64,000 nucleotides of DNA, from the NCBI RefSeq assembly GCF_013181195.1, contig NZ_SMZP01000009.1:280992-344991 (forward strand). Reading direction: 5' to 3'. This DNA comes from Caulobacter sp. RHG1 (GTDB lineage Bacteria > Pseudomonadota > Alphaproteobacteria > Caulobacterales > Caulobacteraceae). The translations under genes were made by a program, and so were the position numbers. The notes below the pieces were generated by a model. The model was not told where the DNA came from. It saw only the letters and a program-made list of their open reading frames with translations, and searched no databases. Of the stretch, positions 27,740-36,671 are shown one piece after another. The first letter of the stretch is position 1. The number at the start of each line of letters is the position of its first letter.

Positions 27740-28381
27740 ATGAGCGGTGTTGGAAATCTCGCCCTTGGCGGCGGCGTGTTTGGCGCGGTGTTCTTGTGCG
27801 CGTGGTTCTTGCTGCCGCATGCTGGGAAAGTCCCGCCTCCGAGCGCGCCGAAGCTCGCGGCTCCGGAGCCCGCGGGGGCGGCTCAGGAGGTCCTGCCAAC
27901 CTTCTCTCAGGTGAGGACTGCACAGGCCAAGAGCGGCCTCTCTGAGCCCAGGCCCGAGGTCCAGGCCGAGGGGGAGCGGGAAATGGCCCGGCGGATTTTG
28001 GCCTTCAAAGGCCAGAAGGTCTCCGAGGCGATGTTGATCGCCGCCCAGAACGATGCGCCGCCGTCTGACAAGTATGTCCGCTTCGCCAAGATCGAGCAGG
28101 GCGCCGAGACCACGCTCTGCACGTCCTCGCGCTCCGACAAGGAGGTCGAGCACCGCGTCACGGTCTTCACGAAGACTGAGGTTCGGCCCGACCTGGCGGG
28201 GATGAGCCTGCCTCAATATGTCCTGAGCGGCTGCGCGCAGGCCATCCAGGATCACTCCAGGCTCATCAGTCACGTCCAGTACCTGCAGGCCTTCTCGGGC
28301 CTGCTGCCCAAGACGACCAAGTACGACCAGGATCGCCAGGAGCTGGCGGAGGCGATCCGCACGGCCAGCCGGACCCGCTAG
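27740..28381 (+). CDS. Hypothetical membrane-anchored protein
   Basis: 213 residues from ATG 27740 (a TTG at 27728 is an alternative). One N-terminal membrane helix (LALGGGVFGAVFLCAWFLL) is followed by a Pro/Ala linker and a periplasmic alpha/beta region with two cysteines (TTLCTSS and LSGCAQA) that might form a disulfide. No family is recognised. It is isolated behind the isomerase terminator; its stop overlaps that of the convergent uracil-DNA glycosylase gene. Confidence 0.72.
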   Translation: MSGVGNLALGGGVFGAVFLCAWFLLPHAGKVPPPSAPKLAAPEPAGAAQEVLPTFSQVRTAQAKSGLSEPRPEVQAEGEREMARRILAFKGQKVSEAMLIAAQNDAPPSDKYVRFAKIEQGAETTLCTSSRSDKEVEHRVTVFTKTEVRPDLAGMSLPQYVLSGCAQAIQDHSRLISHVQYLQAFSGLLPKTTKYDQDRQELAEAIRTASRTR

Positions 28382-29055
28382 GGGTTCTCGTCCAGGTAGG
28401 CCTTCACCCGGGCGAACAGGTCCTCGAACATCGGCGTCGTCAGGCGGCCGGTGTTCGTGTTGAGCCGCGAGCAGTGATAGCTGTTGAAAACCCGATAGGG
28501 GCCGGCCTGGAACTCCGAGCCGTGGCCGGGAACGCCCGCCGAGGCTTTCAGGCCCAGGGTCTTGAGCACATTGCGCCGCGAGACGTCGCCCAGGGTGACG
28601 ATGACCTGCAGCTTGGGGAACATGTCCAGCCGCGCCTTCAGGAAGGGGCGGCAGTTGTTCTCCTCAGAGGTCTCGGGCTTGTTGCCGGGCGGGGCGCAGC
28701 GGACGGCGTTGGTGACGGCTGCGCCGACCAGCTTGAGGCTGTCATCGGGGCGAGCCTCGAACTTGCCGGTGGCGAAGCCGAACTTGATCAGGGTCTCGTA
28801 GAGCAGCGTGCCGGCATAGTCGCCGGTGAACGGTCGGCCCGTGCGGTTTGCGCCCTTGCGGCCGGGAGCCAGGCCCGCGACCAGCAGCCGCGCGTTCGGA
28901 TCGCCGAACGACGGCGCGGGACCATTCCACCAGTCGGGATAGAGGTCGCGGTTTTCCTGGCGATAGGCCACCAGGCGCGGGCACAGCGGGCAGTCGCGTG
29001 GCGGTTCGGCGGGATTGGGGACGGTCTCGCCGACGATGTTGGAGTGCTGCAGCAT
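28378..29055 (-). CDS. Uracil-DNA glycosylase, family 5 (UDGb) type
   Basis: 225 residues. CPLCPRLVAYRQE at the N-terminus supplies part of a four-cysteine iron-sulfur cluster. The active-site motif GLAPGRKGANRTGRPFTGD (about 60-78) carries Ala-Pro-Gly rather than the catalytic Asp/Glu of family 4, typical of family 5. VRCAPPGNKP (about 119) and the C-terminal NSYHCSRLNT contribute further Cys and His. It excises uracil and related deaminated bases from DNA. Confidence 0.9.
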   Translation of the reverse strand: MLQHSNIVGETVPNPAEPPRDCPLCPRLVAYRQENRDLYPDWWNGPAPSFGDPNARLLVAGLAPGRKGANRTGRPFTGDYAGTLLYETLIKFGFATGKFEARPDDSLKLVGAAVTNAVRCAPPGNKPETSEENNCRPFLKARLDMFPKLQVIVTLGDVSRRNVLKTLGLKASAGVPGHGSEFQAGPYRVFNSYHCSRLNTNTGRLTTPMFEDLFARVKAYLDENP

Positions 29056-29056
29056 C

Positions 29057-29653
29057 CTAGTACTCGTCCTCGGCTTCGCGCTCGGCCGGGGTGCGGGTGT
29101 CCACCACCTGGCGGGGCTGCACCCGCTGCGGACGGCCGATGATGCCGCCCAGATCGGCCAGATCCACGAAGTTGTCGGCCTGACGGCGCAGGTCGTCGCT
29201 GGTCATCGGCGGCTGGCTCTTCATCGTCGAGACCACGGTGACGCGGCGGCCCTTGCGCTGGACGGCCTCGACCAGGGCGCGGAAGTCGCCGTCGCCGGAG
29301 AACAGCACCAGGTGGTCGGCGGTCTCGGCCAGCTGCAGCATGTCGACGGCGATCTCGATATCCATGTCGCCGCGCCAGCGCTTGCGGCCCTGGCTGTCGG
29401 TGAATTCGCGCGCCGGCTTCGTCACCATCGTGAAGCCGTTATAGTCCAGCCAGTCGACCAGCGGCCGGATCGGAGAATAGTCGTCGTTCTCTGCGATCGC
29501 GGTATAGTAGTAGGCGCGGATCAGGACGCCGCGCTTTTTGAACTCGTCGAGCAGCTTGCGGTAGTCGATATCGAAGCCCAGTGACTTGGCGGCGGAATAG
29601 AGATTGGCCCCGTCGATGAACAGGGCGAGGCGTTCGCTCGGATAGAAGGTCAC
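29057..29653 (-). CDS. NYN domain (LabA/DUF88) putative ribonuclease
   Basis: 198 residues. FIDGANLY (about 12-19), the GDMDIEIAVDML segment (about 94) and LFSGDGDFRALV (about 116) supply the conserved aspartates of the NYN/PIN-like nuclease fold. A disordered C-terminal tail (DTRTPAEREAEDEY) follows. Members act on RNA in the cytosol; the substrate is unknown. It is divergent from folK by 10 nt, so the two promoters must overlap coding DNA or lie upstream. Confidence 0.88.
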   Translation of the reverse strand: MTFYPSERLALFIDGANLYSAAKSLGFDIDYRKLLDEFKKRGVLIRAYYYTAIAENDDYSPIRPLVDWLDYNGFTMVTKPAREFTDSQGRKRWRGDMDIEIAVDMLQLAETADHLVLFSGDGDFRALVEAVQRKGRRVTVVSTMKSQPPMTSDDLRRQADNFVDLADLGGIIGRPQRVQPRQVVDTRTPAEREAEDEY

Positions 29654-29663
29654 GGAAAATCCC

Positions 29664-30191
29664 TTGAAAAATCAGGTCGCTCGAAATGACTTGGACGAGG
29701 CCGTGATCGTGGCGCTCGGCTGTAATCTGCCGGGAGCCTATACGAGTCGCGAGGCGCTGTTGGAAGCGGCGCTGGAGGCCTTGCCGCAAGCGGGACTGGA
29801 GATCGTGGCCCGCTCGTCCTGGTGGGCTTCGGCGGCTTGGCCCGATCCGTCTGGACCGGGCTATCTGAATGGCGTGGCCATCGTCGACACCGACCTCTCG
29901 CCGGCTGAAACCCTGGCGGCGCTGCACCGTATCGAGGCCGAGTTCGGGCGGGCGAGGGGAGAGGCCAACGCCGCCCGCACCCTGGACCTGGACCTGATCG
30001 CTCACGGCCGGGCCGTGCTGGACAGTAATCTGGTCGTGCCGCACCCGCGCGCTCACGAACGGCTCTTCGTGATGGGGCCGCTGGCCGAGCTGGCCTCGGC
30101 CTGGATCCATCCGGTCACCGGCGAGTCGGCTTTCCGTCTGGCCGCGACCTCGACGGTCGGCCGCGATGCGCGCCCTACTGCCAGGACCTGA
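29664..30191 (+). CDS. folK: Hydroxymethyl-dihydropterin pyrophosphokinase
   Basis: About 175 residues; the start is uncertain (TTG 29664, or GTG near 29703 just before the first conserved strand). VALGCNLPGAY, SSWWASAAW, FLNGV-like GYLNGVAIV, and the catalytic ARTLDLDLIAHG followed by VPHPRAHERLFVMGPL are diagnostic. It pyrophosphorylates 6-hydroxymethyl-dihydropterin in folate synthesis. folB and folP are not adjacent. Confidence 0.92.
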   Translation: MKNQVARNDLDEAVIVALGCNLPGAYTSREALLEAALEALPQAGLEIVARSSWWASAAWPDPSGPGYLNGVAIVDTDLSPAETLAALHRIEAEFGRARGEANAARTLDLDLIAHGRAVLDSNLVVPHPRAHERLFVMGPLAELASAWIHPVTGESAFRLAATSTVGRDARPTART

Positions 30192-30230
30192 CGCGCGGAG
30201 GGATAGACAGGCCAAAATTCAGGGAGCCGA

Positions 30231-30833
30231 ATGATGGCCGCCATCGACGTCAATCCGGCGCATGTTCGCGAGTTCGCGGACGCGGACGCCTTCTACGATT
30301 GGCTGTCGCACCATCACGACCGGCAGGACGAGGTCTGGATCAAGATCCACAAGCTTGCGTCCGGCTTGCCATCGATCACGCCGGTCCAGGCGATCGACGT
30401 GGTGCTGTGCTGGGGCTGGATCGACGGGGTCAAGAAGAGCTTCGACGCTCAAAGCTACCTGCAACGCTACACCCCACGCACCAGGAAGAGCATCTGGAGC
30501 CAGATCAACGTCGCCAATGTCGCGCGCTTGATCGCGGAAGGTCGGATGACCCCGCACGGCCTGCGCGAGGTCGAGGCGGCCAAGGCTGACGGCCGGTGGG
30601 ACCGCGCCTATGGCAGCGGCAAGGGCATGAAGATCCCCGATGACCTGCAGGCCGCGATAGACGTCAACCCCGAGGCCAAGGCGATGCTGGGGCGGCTGAC
30701 CGAGCAGAACCGCTTCGCCCTGGCGTTTCGCACGCACAACATGAAGACGCCGGCCGGACGTCAGAAGAAGATCGAGACCTTCGTCGCCATGCTGGCGCGC
30801 GGCGAGACGATCTATCCCCAAAAGCTGCGCTGA
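30231..30833 (+). CDS. YdeI/OmpD-associated family protein
   Basis: About 200 residues, with a double ATG at 30231/30234 behind GGGAG. DEVWIKIHKLASG, VVLCWGWIDGVKKSFDAQSYLQRYTPRTRKSIWSQIN and the C-terminal AGRQKKIETFVAMLARGE are the standard YdeI pattern. Members have been linked to bacteriocin or stress resistance, but the biochemical function is not established. It is a single-gene unit. Confidence 0.85.
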   Translation: MMAAIDVNPAHVREFADADAFYDWLSHHHDRQDEVWIKIHKLASGLPSITPVQAIDVVLCWGWIDGVKKSFDAQSYLQRYTPRTRKSIWSQINVANVARLIAEGRMTPHGLREVEAAKADGRWDRAYGSGKGMKIPDDLQAAIDVNPEAKAMLGRLTEQNRFALAFRTHNMKTPAGRQKKIETFVAMLARGETIYPQKLR

Positions 30834-30977
30834 ACCCCGCGTCGCATGGCGACGCTGGACTTCGCCACCCGAAGCGGGCATAAGCGCCCCCTCGCGAAAG
30901 CTGGAAGATCGTGCGCGGCGTTGCGTGTCGCCGCACGGGAGCCTATTTTGCGATAGCAACCGCAGCCCGAGGAACTC

Positions 30978-31337
30978 ATGGCCCGCGTCACCGTCGAAGA
31001 TTGCGTCGAGAAGGTTCCGAACCGTTTCTCGCTGGTCCTGCTCTCGGCGCACCGCGCCCGCGCCATTTCCGCCGGCGCCGCCCTGATGGTCGACCGCGAC
31101 AACGACAAGAACCCCGTTGTCGCCCTGCGTGAGATCGCCGACGACGTGATCGACCACGAAGGCCTGAAGGAACACCTCATCACCACGCTGCAACGCGTCG
31201 ATGAGCACACCGAAGCCGAGGAAGAGGCCGAGACCCTGGCCCTGCTGGCCGATCCGAGCCACATGCAGATGAGCGAGCTGGAACTGGTCCGCGCTCTGCA
31301 GAGCGACCGCGACGGTGGCCAGGAGGAGCGGTACTGA
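30978..31337 (+). CDS. rpoZ: DNA-directed RNA polymerase omega subunit
   Basis: 119 residues. ARVTVEDCVEKVPNRFSLVLLSAHRAR at the N-terminus and PVVALREIAD (about 46) are the omega signature. An acidic C-terminal extension (EHTEAEEEAETLALL) is common in alphaproteobacteria. It helps assemble and stabilise core polymerase. The rel/spoT gene follows and probably overlaps, matching the widely conserved rpoZ-spoT pairing. Confidence 0.96.
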   Translation: MARVTVEDCVEKVPNRFSLVLLSAHRARAISAGAALMVDRDNDKNPVVALREIADDVIDHEGLKEHLITTLQRVDEHTEAEEEAETLALLADPSHMQMSELELVRALQSDRDGGQEERY

Positions 31338-33667
31338 GCCCCGAAGGCGCAGACCCTCTGACTTTGGAGGCGGTCGAACCGACCGCTTCCCCCGAACGCG
31401 CGCCAGATTCTGCTCCTGTCGGGGCCGAATCGGGCGCGTCTTCGTCTCAAGCTCCCGCCACGGCCGTCGAGCCGCCGGCCCCCAAGCCGCGCCCCAAGTT
31501 TCTTCGCCAGTACGAGCTGATCGAGCGGGTCCACGCCTACGACCCGACGGCCGACGAGGCGCTGCTGAACCGCGCCTATGTCTACGCCATGCGCATGCAC
31601 GGCTCGCAGACCCGGGCCAGCGGCGATCCCTACTACGCCCACCCGATCGAGGTGGCGGGCATCCTCACCGAGTACCGCCTGGACACCGCGACCATCGTCA
31701 CGGCCCTGCTGCACGACGTGATCGAGGACACCCCGGTCACCAAGGACGAGATCGCCAAGCTGTTCGGCGAGGAGATCGGCGAGCTGGTCGAGGGCGTGAC
31801 CAAGCTTTCCAAGCTGGAACTCCAGGCCGAGCACATGCGCCAGGCCGAGAACCTGCGCAAATTCATCCTGGCCATCTCCAAGGACGTCCGCGTCCTGCTG
31901 GTGAAGCTGGCCGACCGTCTGCACAACATGCGGACGCTGCACTTCATCAAGAACCAGGCGAAACGCGAGCGGATCGCCCGCGAGACCCGCGACATCTACG
32001 CGCCGCTGGCCCGCAACATCGGCTGTCACCGGATCTGCGTCGAGTTGGAGGAGCTCAGCTTCCAGCACACCAATCCGGTCGCCCGCGACGCCATCGAGCG
32101 GCGGCTGGACGCGCTGCGCGAGGAGCAGGGCGGGGCGGTAGCCCTGGTCAGCCAGGAGATCGCCGCGCGCCTGGAGTCGGCCACCCTGCCGGCCCGCGTG
32201 TTCGGCCGCGAGAAGTCGCCGTATTCGATCTGGCGCAAGCTGCAGCGCAAATCGATCGGCTTCTCGCAGATGGCCGACATCTACGCGTTCCGCGTGATCG
32301 TCGACAGTGAGGAAGACTGCTACCGCGCTCTCGGCGTCGTGCACCGGGCCTGGTCCAGCGTGCCCGACCGCTTCAAGGACTACATCTCGACGCCGAAGCG
32401 GAACAATTACCGCTCACTGCACACGACCGTGGTCGGTCCGCGCGGCATGCGTATCGAGATGCAGATCCGCACCGAGAGCATGGACCGCGTCAACGAAGAG
32501 GGCGTCGCCGCCCACTTCCGCTACAAGGACGCTTCGTACGGCCTCGATCTGGAAGGCATGGAAGCCGCTGGCGGCCGCGACCCGCTGGCCAATCTGCGCC
32601 AGCTGGTCCAGGTGCTGGAGCATGGCGGCGACTCTGAAGAACTGGTCGAGCACGCCAAGCTCGAGATGTTCCTCGACCAGGTGTTCGTCTTCACCCCCAA
32701 GGGCAAGCTGGTCAGCCTGCCGCGGGGCGCGATGCCGCTGGACTTCGCCTATGCGGTCCACACTGACGTGGGCGACACCTGCATCGGCGTGAAGATCAAT
32801 GGCGAGCTGAAGCCCCTTCGCACCCCGCTGATCAATGGCGACGTGGTCGAGGTGGTGCGCGGCTCCAAGCCCGTGGTGCCGCCGGACTGGCGCTCGCTGA
32901 CGGTGACAGGCCGGGCCCGCTCGGCCATCCGCCGTCACATCCGCCAGACCGAGAAGGAAGAGTTCCTGCGCCTGGGCAAGGCGTCGATGGAACAGGTCTT
33001 CGAGCGCGCCGGCAAGAAGCTGAAGGACGTGTCGCTGCGGCCGATCCTGGAGCGCTTCGCTCTCGAGACCGAGGAAGCCCTGTTCGACGCCGTCGGCCGC
33101 GGCCGGGTCTCGCCCAGCCAGGTGCTGGAAACGGCCTATCCGGGCATGAAGGATTCCGACCGCGAGGCCGCCACGGCCCGTCGCCGGATCGAGGGCGGCG
33201 CCAACGCCACGCTCTATGTGCGCGGCGGCGGCCTGACCCCCGGCGTCTCGCTGCACTTCGCCCATTGCTGCAGCCCGGTGCCGGGCGACCGCATCGTCGG
33301 CATCCTGCGCGAAGACGGTGAAGGCCTGGACGTCCACACCATCGACTGCCCGCGCCTGGCCGAGTTCGAGGACCAGGAAGAGCTGTGGCGCGACCTGAAC
33401 TGGACGCCAGAGGCCGAGCGCTCGACCATCTCGCTGACCCGCCTGCACGCCACGATCCAGAACGCGCCGGGCGTGCTGGGCCTGGTCTGCACGATCATCG
33501 GCGAGGCCGGCGGCAACATCGTCAACCTGCGCATGCACCACCGGCAGAGCGACTTCTTCGACACCGACATCGATGTCGAGGTCCGCGACGCCAAGCACCT
33601 GACCAATATCCAGGCCGCCTTGCGCGCCTGTCCGTCGGTCGAGACGGTAGACCGAACGCGCGGTTGA
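31334..33667 (+). CDS. spoT: Bifunctional (p)ppGpp synthetase/hydrolase
   Basis: About 767-777 residues. The HD hydrolase domain has YAHPIEVAGI and LLHDVIEDT. The synthetase domain carries KRNNYRSLHTTVVGP, TGS (VFVFTPKGKLVSLP) and the C-terminal ACT domain (TIIGEAGGNIVNLRM) follow. It makes and degrades the stringent alarmone. The annotated start is a choice: TTG 31364 has no ribosome-binding site, whereas in-frame CTG 31334 has AGGAGG 7 nt upstream and overlaps the rpoZ stop. I give the CTG with low certainty; the domain calls do not depend on it. Confidence 0.93.
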   Translation: MSPEGADPLTLEAVEPTASPERAPDSAPVGAESGASSSQAPATAVEPPAPKPRPKFLRQYELIERVHAYDPTADEALLNRAYVYAMRMHGSQTRASGDPYYAHPIEVAGILTEYRLDTATIVTALLHDVIEDTPVTKDEIAKLFGEEIGELVEGVTKLSKLELQAEHMRQAENLRKFILAISKDVRVLLVKLADRLHNMRTLHFIKNQAKRERIARETRDIYAPLARNIGCHRICVELEELSFQHTNPVARDAIERRLDALREEQGGAVALVSQEIAARLESATLPARVFGREKSPYSIWRKLQRKSIGFSQMADIYAFRVIVDSEEDCYRALGVVHRAWSSVPDRFKDYISTPKRNNYRSLHTTVVGPRGMRIEMQIRTESMDRVNEEGVAAHFRYKDASYGLDLEGMEAAGGRDPLANLRQLVQVLEHGGDSEELVEHAKLEMFLDQVFVFTPKGKLVSLPRGAMPLDFAYAVHTDVGDTCIGVKINGELKPLRTPLINGDVVEVVRGSKPVVPPDWRSLTVTGRARSAIRRHIRQTEKEEFLRLGKASMEQVFERAGKKLKDVSLRPILERFALETEEALFDAVGRGRVSPSQVLETAYPGMKDSDREAATARRRIEGGANATLYVRGGGLTPGVSLHFAHCCSPVPGDRIVGILREDGEGLDVHTIDCPRLAEFEDQEELWRDLNWTPEAERSTISLTRLHATIQNAPGVLGLVCTIIGEAGGNIVNLRMHHRQSDFFDTDIDVEVRDAKHLTNIQAALRACPSVETVDRTRG

Positions 33668-33687
33668 GCCTTCGGGCTGCATAGTTG

Positions 33688-33702
33688 TTAAGTTCTCGTT
33701 AA
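33688..33702 (+). promoter_or_regulatory. Perfect TTAA-N7-TTAA CtrA-type box
   Basis: TTAA at 33688-33691 and TTAA at 33699-33702 are separated by exactly seven bases, the full CtrA consensus, 43 nt before the ATG of the alpha/beta hydrolase gene. A further TTAAG lies at about 33725. Position fits a regulated promoter of that gene. Binding is inferred. Confidence 0.55.
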
Positions 33703-33744
33703 GGGTGTATTCTCCGGCTGTCGTTAAGTCAGGGGGAGACGACC

Positions 33745-34836
33745 ATGACGGCTGTGCGCGTGTACTTTGCGACCAATCGCAATCACCAGCCGCAGAGCGC
33801 CCAGTCGGTGTTCGGACCGCGGTTCAATCCGGACGGCGTCGCGGCGCTGAGGTTCGGCCACGTCGATTTCGAGGCCGGCGCAGACGCCCTGCAGGCATCA
33901 GCGGTCACGGTCTACGAGGACGCCAAGGGCGATCCTGACGCCAAGGCCGAGTTCGACCCGCACAAGGGCGGAGGCCGCTTGCTGGAGGCCCTGCGTCAGT
34001 CGATGTGCTCGGGCCATGACACGCTGGTCTTCATCCACGGCTTCAACGTGTCGTTCAACGATGCGATGGAGGCCGGCGCTCGCCTGGCGCGAGAGATCAG
34101 AAAGCGACCTCTGGAGGGCCTCGGCGACGGGGCGCCGATGAATGTCGTCGTCTTCAGCTGGCCGTCCGACGGCGCGGCTGTTCCGCTGATGTCCTATTAC
34201 AGCGACCGGGAGGACGCGCGGGCTTCGGGACCGGCGGTGGCGCGGGCCTATTTCAAGCTGCGAGACTTTCTGGTCCAGCTGCACAAGGCGGACGCCGAGC
34301 GGGTGAAAGCCGGGCTGCCGTCGCAGCTCTGCGACCGGGGCATCCACCTGATGGCCCATAGCATGGGCGCCTATGTGCTGCGCCAGGGCGTCCAGGCGCT
34401 TCTGGCCAAGGAGGCCGATGGCGTCCTGCGAATCTTCGACCAGATCCTGCTGGCGTCGCCGGACGAGGACGACGACACCTTCGAGCACGACCACAAGCTG
34501 AAGCCGCTGCCGCGCCTAGGCAAGCGGGTGACGGTCTATTTCAATCCCAAGGACAAGGCGCTCTGGATCTCGGACAAGACCAAGACCAATCCGGACCGTC
34601 TGGGCGCAGACGGCCCGCGTCTGATCGACCTGCTGCCCAAGAAGGTGGCCCTGGTGGATTGCCGGCGAGTTGCGGACGTCGCCGATCCGAAGATCCAACA
34701 CAGCTACTATGTCGGCAGTCGCGCAGTGGTCAGCGATATCGAGCTGACCATCGCCGGCGCCGAGATCGATGCGTTCCCCGGTCGCCTGTGGGTGCACGAG
34801 CGGCGGGTTTGGCGGATCGAGACGGCGCTGGTCTAG
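33745..34836 (+). CDS. Alpha/beta hydrolase, DUF900-like
   Basis: 363 residues behind GGGGGAG. VRVYFATNRN at the start, TLVFIHGFNVSFNDAM (oxyanion region, about 94-109), VVVFSWPSDG and the nucleophile elbow LMAHSMGAYVLRQG (Ser about 206) are typical of the DUF900/esterase-like group. There is no signal peptide. The acid is probably in the ASPDEDDDTF segment. Substrate unknown. A CtrA box upstream suggests cell-cycle expression. Confidence 0.85.
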   Translation: MTAVRVYFATNRNHQPQSAQSVFGPRFNPDGVAALRFGHVDFEAGADALQASAVTVYEDAKGDPDAKAEFDPHKGGGRLLEALRQSMCSGHDTLVFIHGFNVSFNDAMEAGARLAREIRKRPLEGLGDGAPMNVVVFSWPSDGAAVPLMSYYSDREDARASGPAVARAYFKLRDFLVQLHKADAERVKAGLPSQLCDRGIHLMAHSMGAYVLRQGVQALLAKEADGVLRIFDQILLASPDEDDDTFEHDHKLKPLPRLGKRVTVYFNPKDKALWISDKTKTNPDRLGADGPRLIDLLPKKVALVDCRRVADVADPKIQHSYYVGSRAVVSDIELTIAGAEIDAFPGRLWVHERRVWRIETALV

Positions 34837-35243
34837 GGCTTGGCCTTCAGCGCCGCTACGGCGTCCAGGGCGCCGGCGGTCATCGGCGAGGGCAGGGCGT
34901 CCAGGGCGAACCAGCCCCAGTCGTGCAGGGCGTGGTCTTCCAGGATCGTCGGTTCGCCCTCGAAGCTGTCGGCCAGATAGGTGATGGCCACCCAGTGGTA
35001 GTCTTCGGCGACCATGTCGGTGACCGACAGCAGGCGGCCGGCCTTCACGACGATGCCCAGCTCTTCCTGGGTCTCGCGCTCGGCGCAGACGTGAGCCGCT
35101 TCACCCCAATCCAGCTTACCGCCGGGTACGCCCCAGTGGTCGGCTTCGGGGTTCTTGACCCTCTTGACAAGCAGCAGCCGGCCCTGGTCGTCGAGGATGG
35201 CCGCGCCACAGCCGACGCGAGGGCGCTGGATTTCTTCGCTCAT
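34833..35243 (-). CDS. Nudix hydrolase
   Basis: 136 residues from ATG 35243; the frame is open further upstream, but only this part is Nudix-like. The Nudix box is complete, GGKLDWGEAAHVCAERETQEELGI (GX5EX7REUXEEXGU), at about 40-63. The DHWGVPGG lead-in resembles 8-oxo-dGTPase/nucleotide-sugar hydrolases of the MutT group. The substrate is open. It is convergent with the alpha/beta hydrolase gene (4-nt stop overlap) and divergent from pyrE. Confidence 0.92.
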   Translation of the reverse strand: MSEEIQRPRVGCGAAILDDQGRLLLVKRVKNPEADHWGVPGGKLDWGEAAHVCAERETQEELGIVVKAGRLLSVTDMVAEDYHWVAITYLADSFEGEPTILEDHALHDWGWFALDALPSPMTAGALDAVAALKAKP

Positions 35244-35325
35244 GAGCCGGTGTAAAGCCCGAAACGCGCCGAGGAGGCAAGGCGGCGTTTGAAGACTCAG
35301 GTTCGTGCTTCTATATCCGTGGTTC

Positions 35326-35910
35326 ATGACCAACGACGACGTCCTCGACGAATTCCGCGCCGCCGGCGCCCTGCGCGAAGGCCACTTCGTGCTGTCCAGC
35401 GGCCTGCACAGCCCGGTGTTCCTGCAGAAGAACCTGGTGTTCATGCGCCCCGAGCGCTGCGAGCGCCTGTGCAAGGCCCTGGCGGAAAAGATCATCGCCA
35501 CCGTGGGCCAGCCGGACGTCGCCGTCTCGCCGGCCGTCGGCGGCATCATTCCGGGCTACGAGACCGCTCGCCACCTGAACGTCGCCTCGATCTATGTCGA
35601 GCGCGAGGCTGGCGGCTTCAAGTTCCGTCGCGGCTTCCACCTCGAGCCCGGCCAGAAGGTCGTGATGGTCGAGGACATCGTCACCACCGGCCTGTCGTCG
35701 CGCGAATGCATCCAGGCGATCCAGGACGCCGGCGGTGACGTCATCGCGGCGGCCTGCATCGTCGACCGCTCGGGCGGCAAGGTCGATGTCGGCGTGCCGT
35801 TGATCTCGCTGTGCAGCCTGGAAGTGCCGGCCTATCCGGCCGACGCCCTGCCGCCTGAACTGGCCGCGATCCCGATCGAGGATCCCGGCTCCCGCCGTTT
35901 GAAGGGCTGA
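35326..35910 (+). CDS. pyrE: Orotate phosphoribosyltransferase
   Basis: 194 residues from ATG 35326. GHFVLSSGLHSPVFLQKN (about 20), AVGGIIPGYETAR and the PRPP-binding VMVEDIVTTGLSS (about 113-125) identify it. It converts orotate and PRPP to orotidine monophosphate in pyrimidine synthesis. pdxJ begins 5 nt after its stop, so the two are cotranscribed. Confidence 0.96.
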   Translation: MTNDDVLDEFRAAGALREGHFVLSSGLHSPVFLQKNLVFMRPERCERLCKALAEKIIATVGQPDVAVSPAVGGIIPGYETARHLNVASIYVEREAGGFKFRRGFHLEPGQKVVMVEDIVTTGLSSRECIQAIQDAGGDVIAAACIVDRSGGKVDVGVPLISLCSLEVPAYPADALPPELAAIPIEDPGSRRLKG

Positions 35911-35915
35911 TCGCC

Positions 35916-36671
35916 ATGCTGCGTCTGGGCGTCAACATCGACCACGTGGCGACGATCCGGAACGCCCGCGGCTCCTCCTATCCCGAGCCGGTCCGGGCCG
36001 CAGAGCTGGCCCTGGCCGCCGGGGCCGACGGCATTACGGCGCACCTGCGAGAAGACCGCCGGCACATCAGCGACGCCGACATCGCCGTGCTGACCGACCT
36101 GTGCCACAAGCGCGGCAAGCCGCTGAACTTCGAGATGGCGGTCACCGACGAGATGATCGGCATCGCGCTTGGGGCCAAGCCGCACGCCGCCTGCCTGGTG
36201 CCCGAGCGCCGGGAGGAAGTGACGACCGAAGGCGGCCTCGACGTCGTGAAGGGCCAGAACCGTATCACCGACGCCACGGCCCGCCTGCGCACCGTCGGCG
36301 CGCGGGTCTCGCTGTTCATCGAGGCCGACCCCGACCAGATCCGCGCGTCGGCCGCCGCCGGCGCCCAGGTCGTCGAACTGCACACCGGCGCCTATTGCGA
36401 CGCCTTCCGGGAAGGTCATGTCGAACGGGCTGAGGCCATCCTCGAACGTCTCAAGACGGGCGCGGCCCTGGCCGCCAGCCTTGGCCTGGAAGTCCACGCC
36501 GGCCACGGCATCGACTACGCGACGGTGAAGCCCATCGCCGCCATCCCCGAAGTGGCCGAGCTGAACATCGGTCACTTCCTGATCGGCGAGGCGATCTTCG
36601 TTGGCTTGCCGCAGGCCATCCAGCGCATGCGCATCCTGATGGACGCAGCGCGCCTGGAGGCTGCCGCATGA
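35916..36671 (+). CDS. pdxJ: Pyridoxine 5'-phosphate synthase
   Basis: 251 residues. LRLGVNIDHVATIRNARG at the N-terminus, ITAHLREDRRHI (about 45), GLDVV and ELHTGAYCDAF (about 153), and LNIGHFLIGEAIF near the C-terminus are invariant TIM-barrel motifs. It joins 1-deoxyxylulose-5-phosphate and aminoacetone phosphate in vitamin B6 synthesis. The stop overlaps the acpS start (GCATGATC), as in the classic pdxJ-acpS pairing. Confidence 0.97.
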   Translation: MLRLGVNIDHVATIRNARGSSYPEPVRAAELALAAGADGITAHLREDRRHISDADIAVLTDLCHKRGKPLNFEMAVTDEMIGIALGAKPHAACLVPERREEVTTEGGLDVVKGQNRITDATARLRTVGARVSLFIEADPDQIRASAAAGAQVVELHTGAYCDAFREGHVERAEAILERLKTGAALAASLGLEVHAGHGIDYATVKPIAAIPEVAELNIGHFLIGEAIFVGLPQAIQRMRILMDAARLEAAA

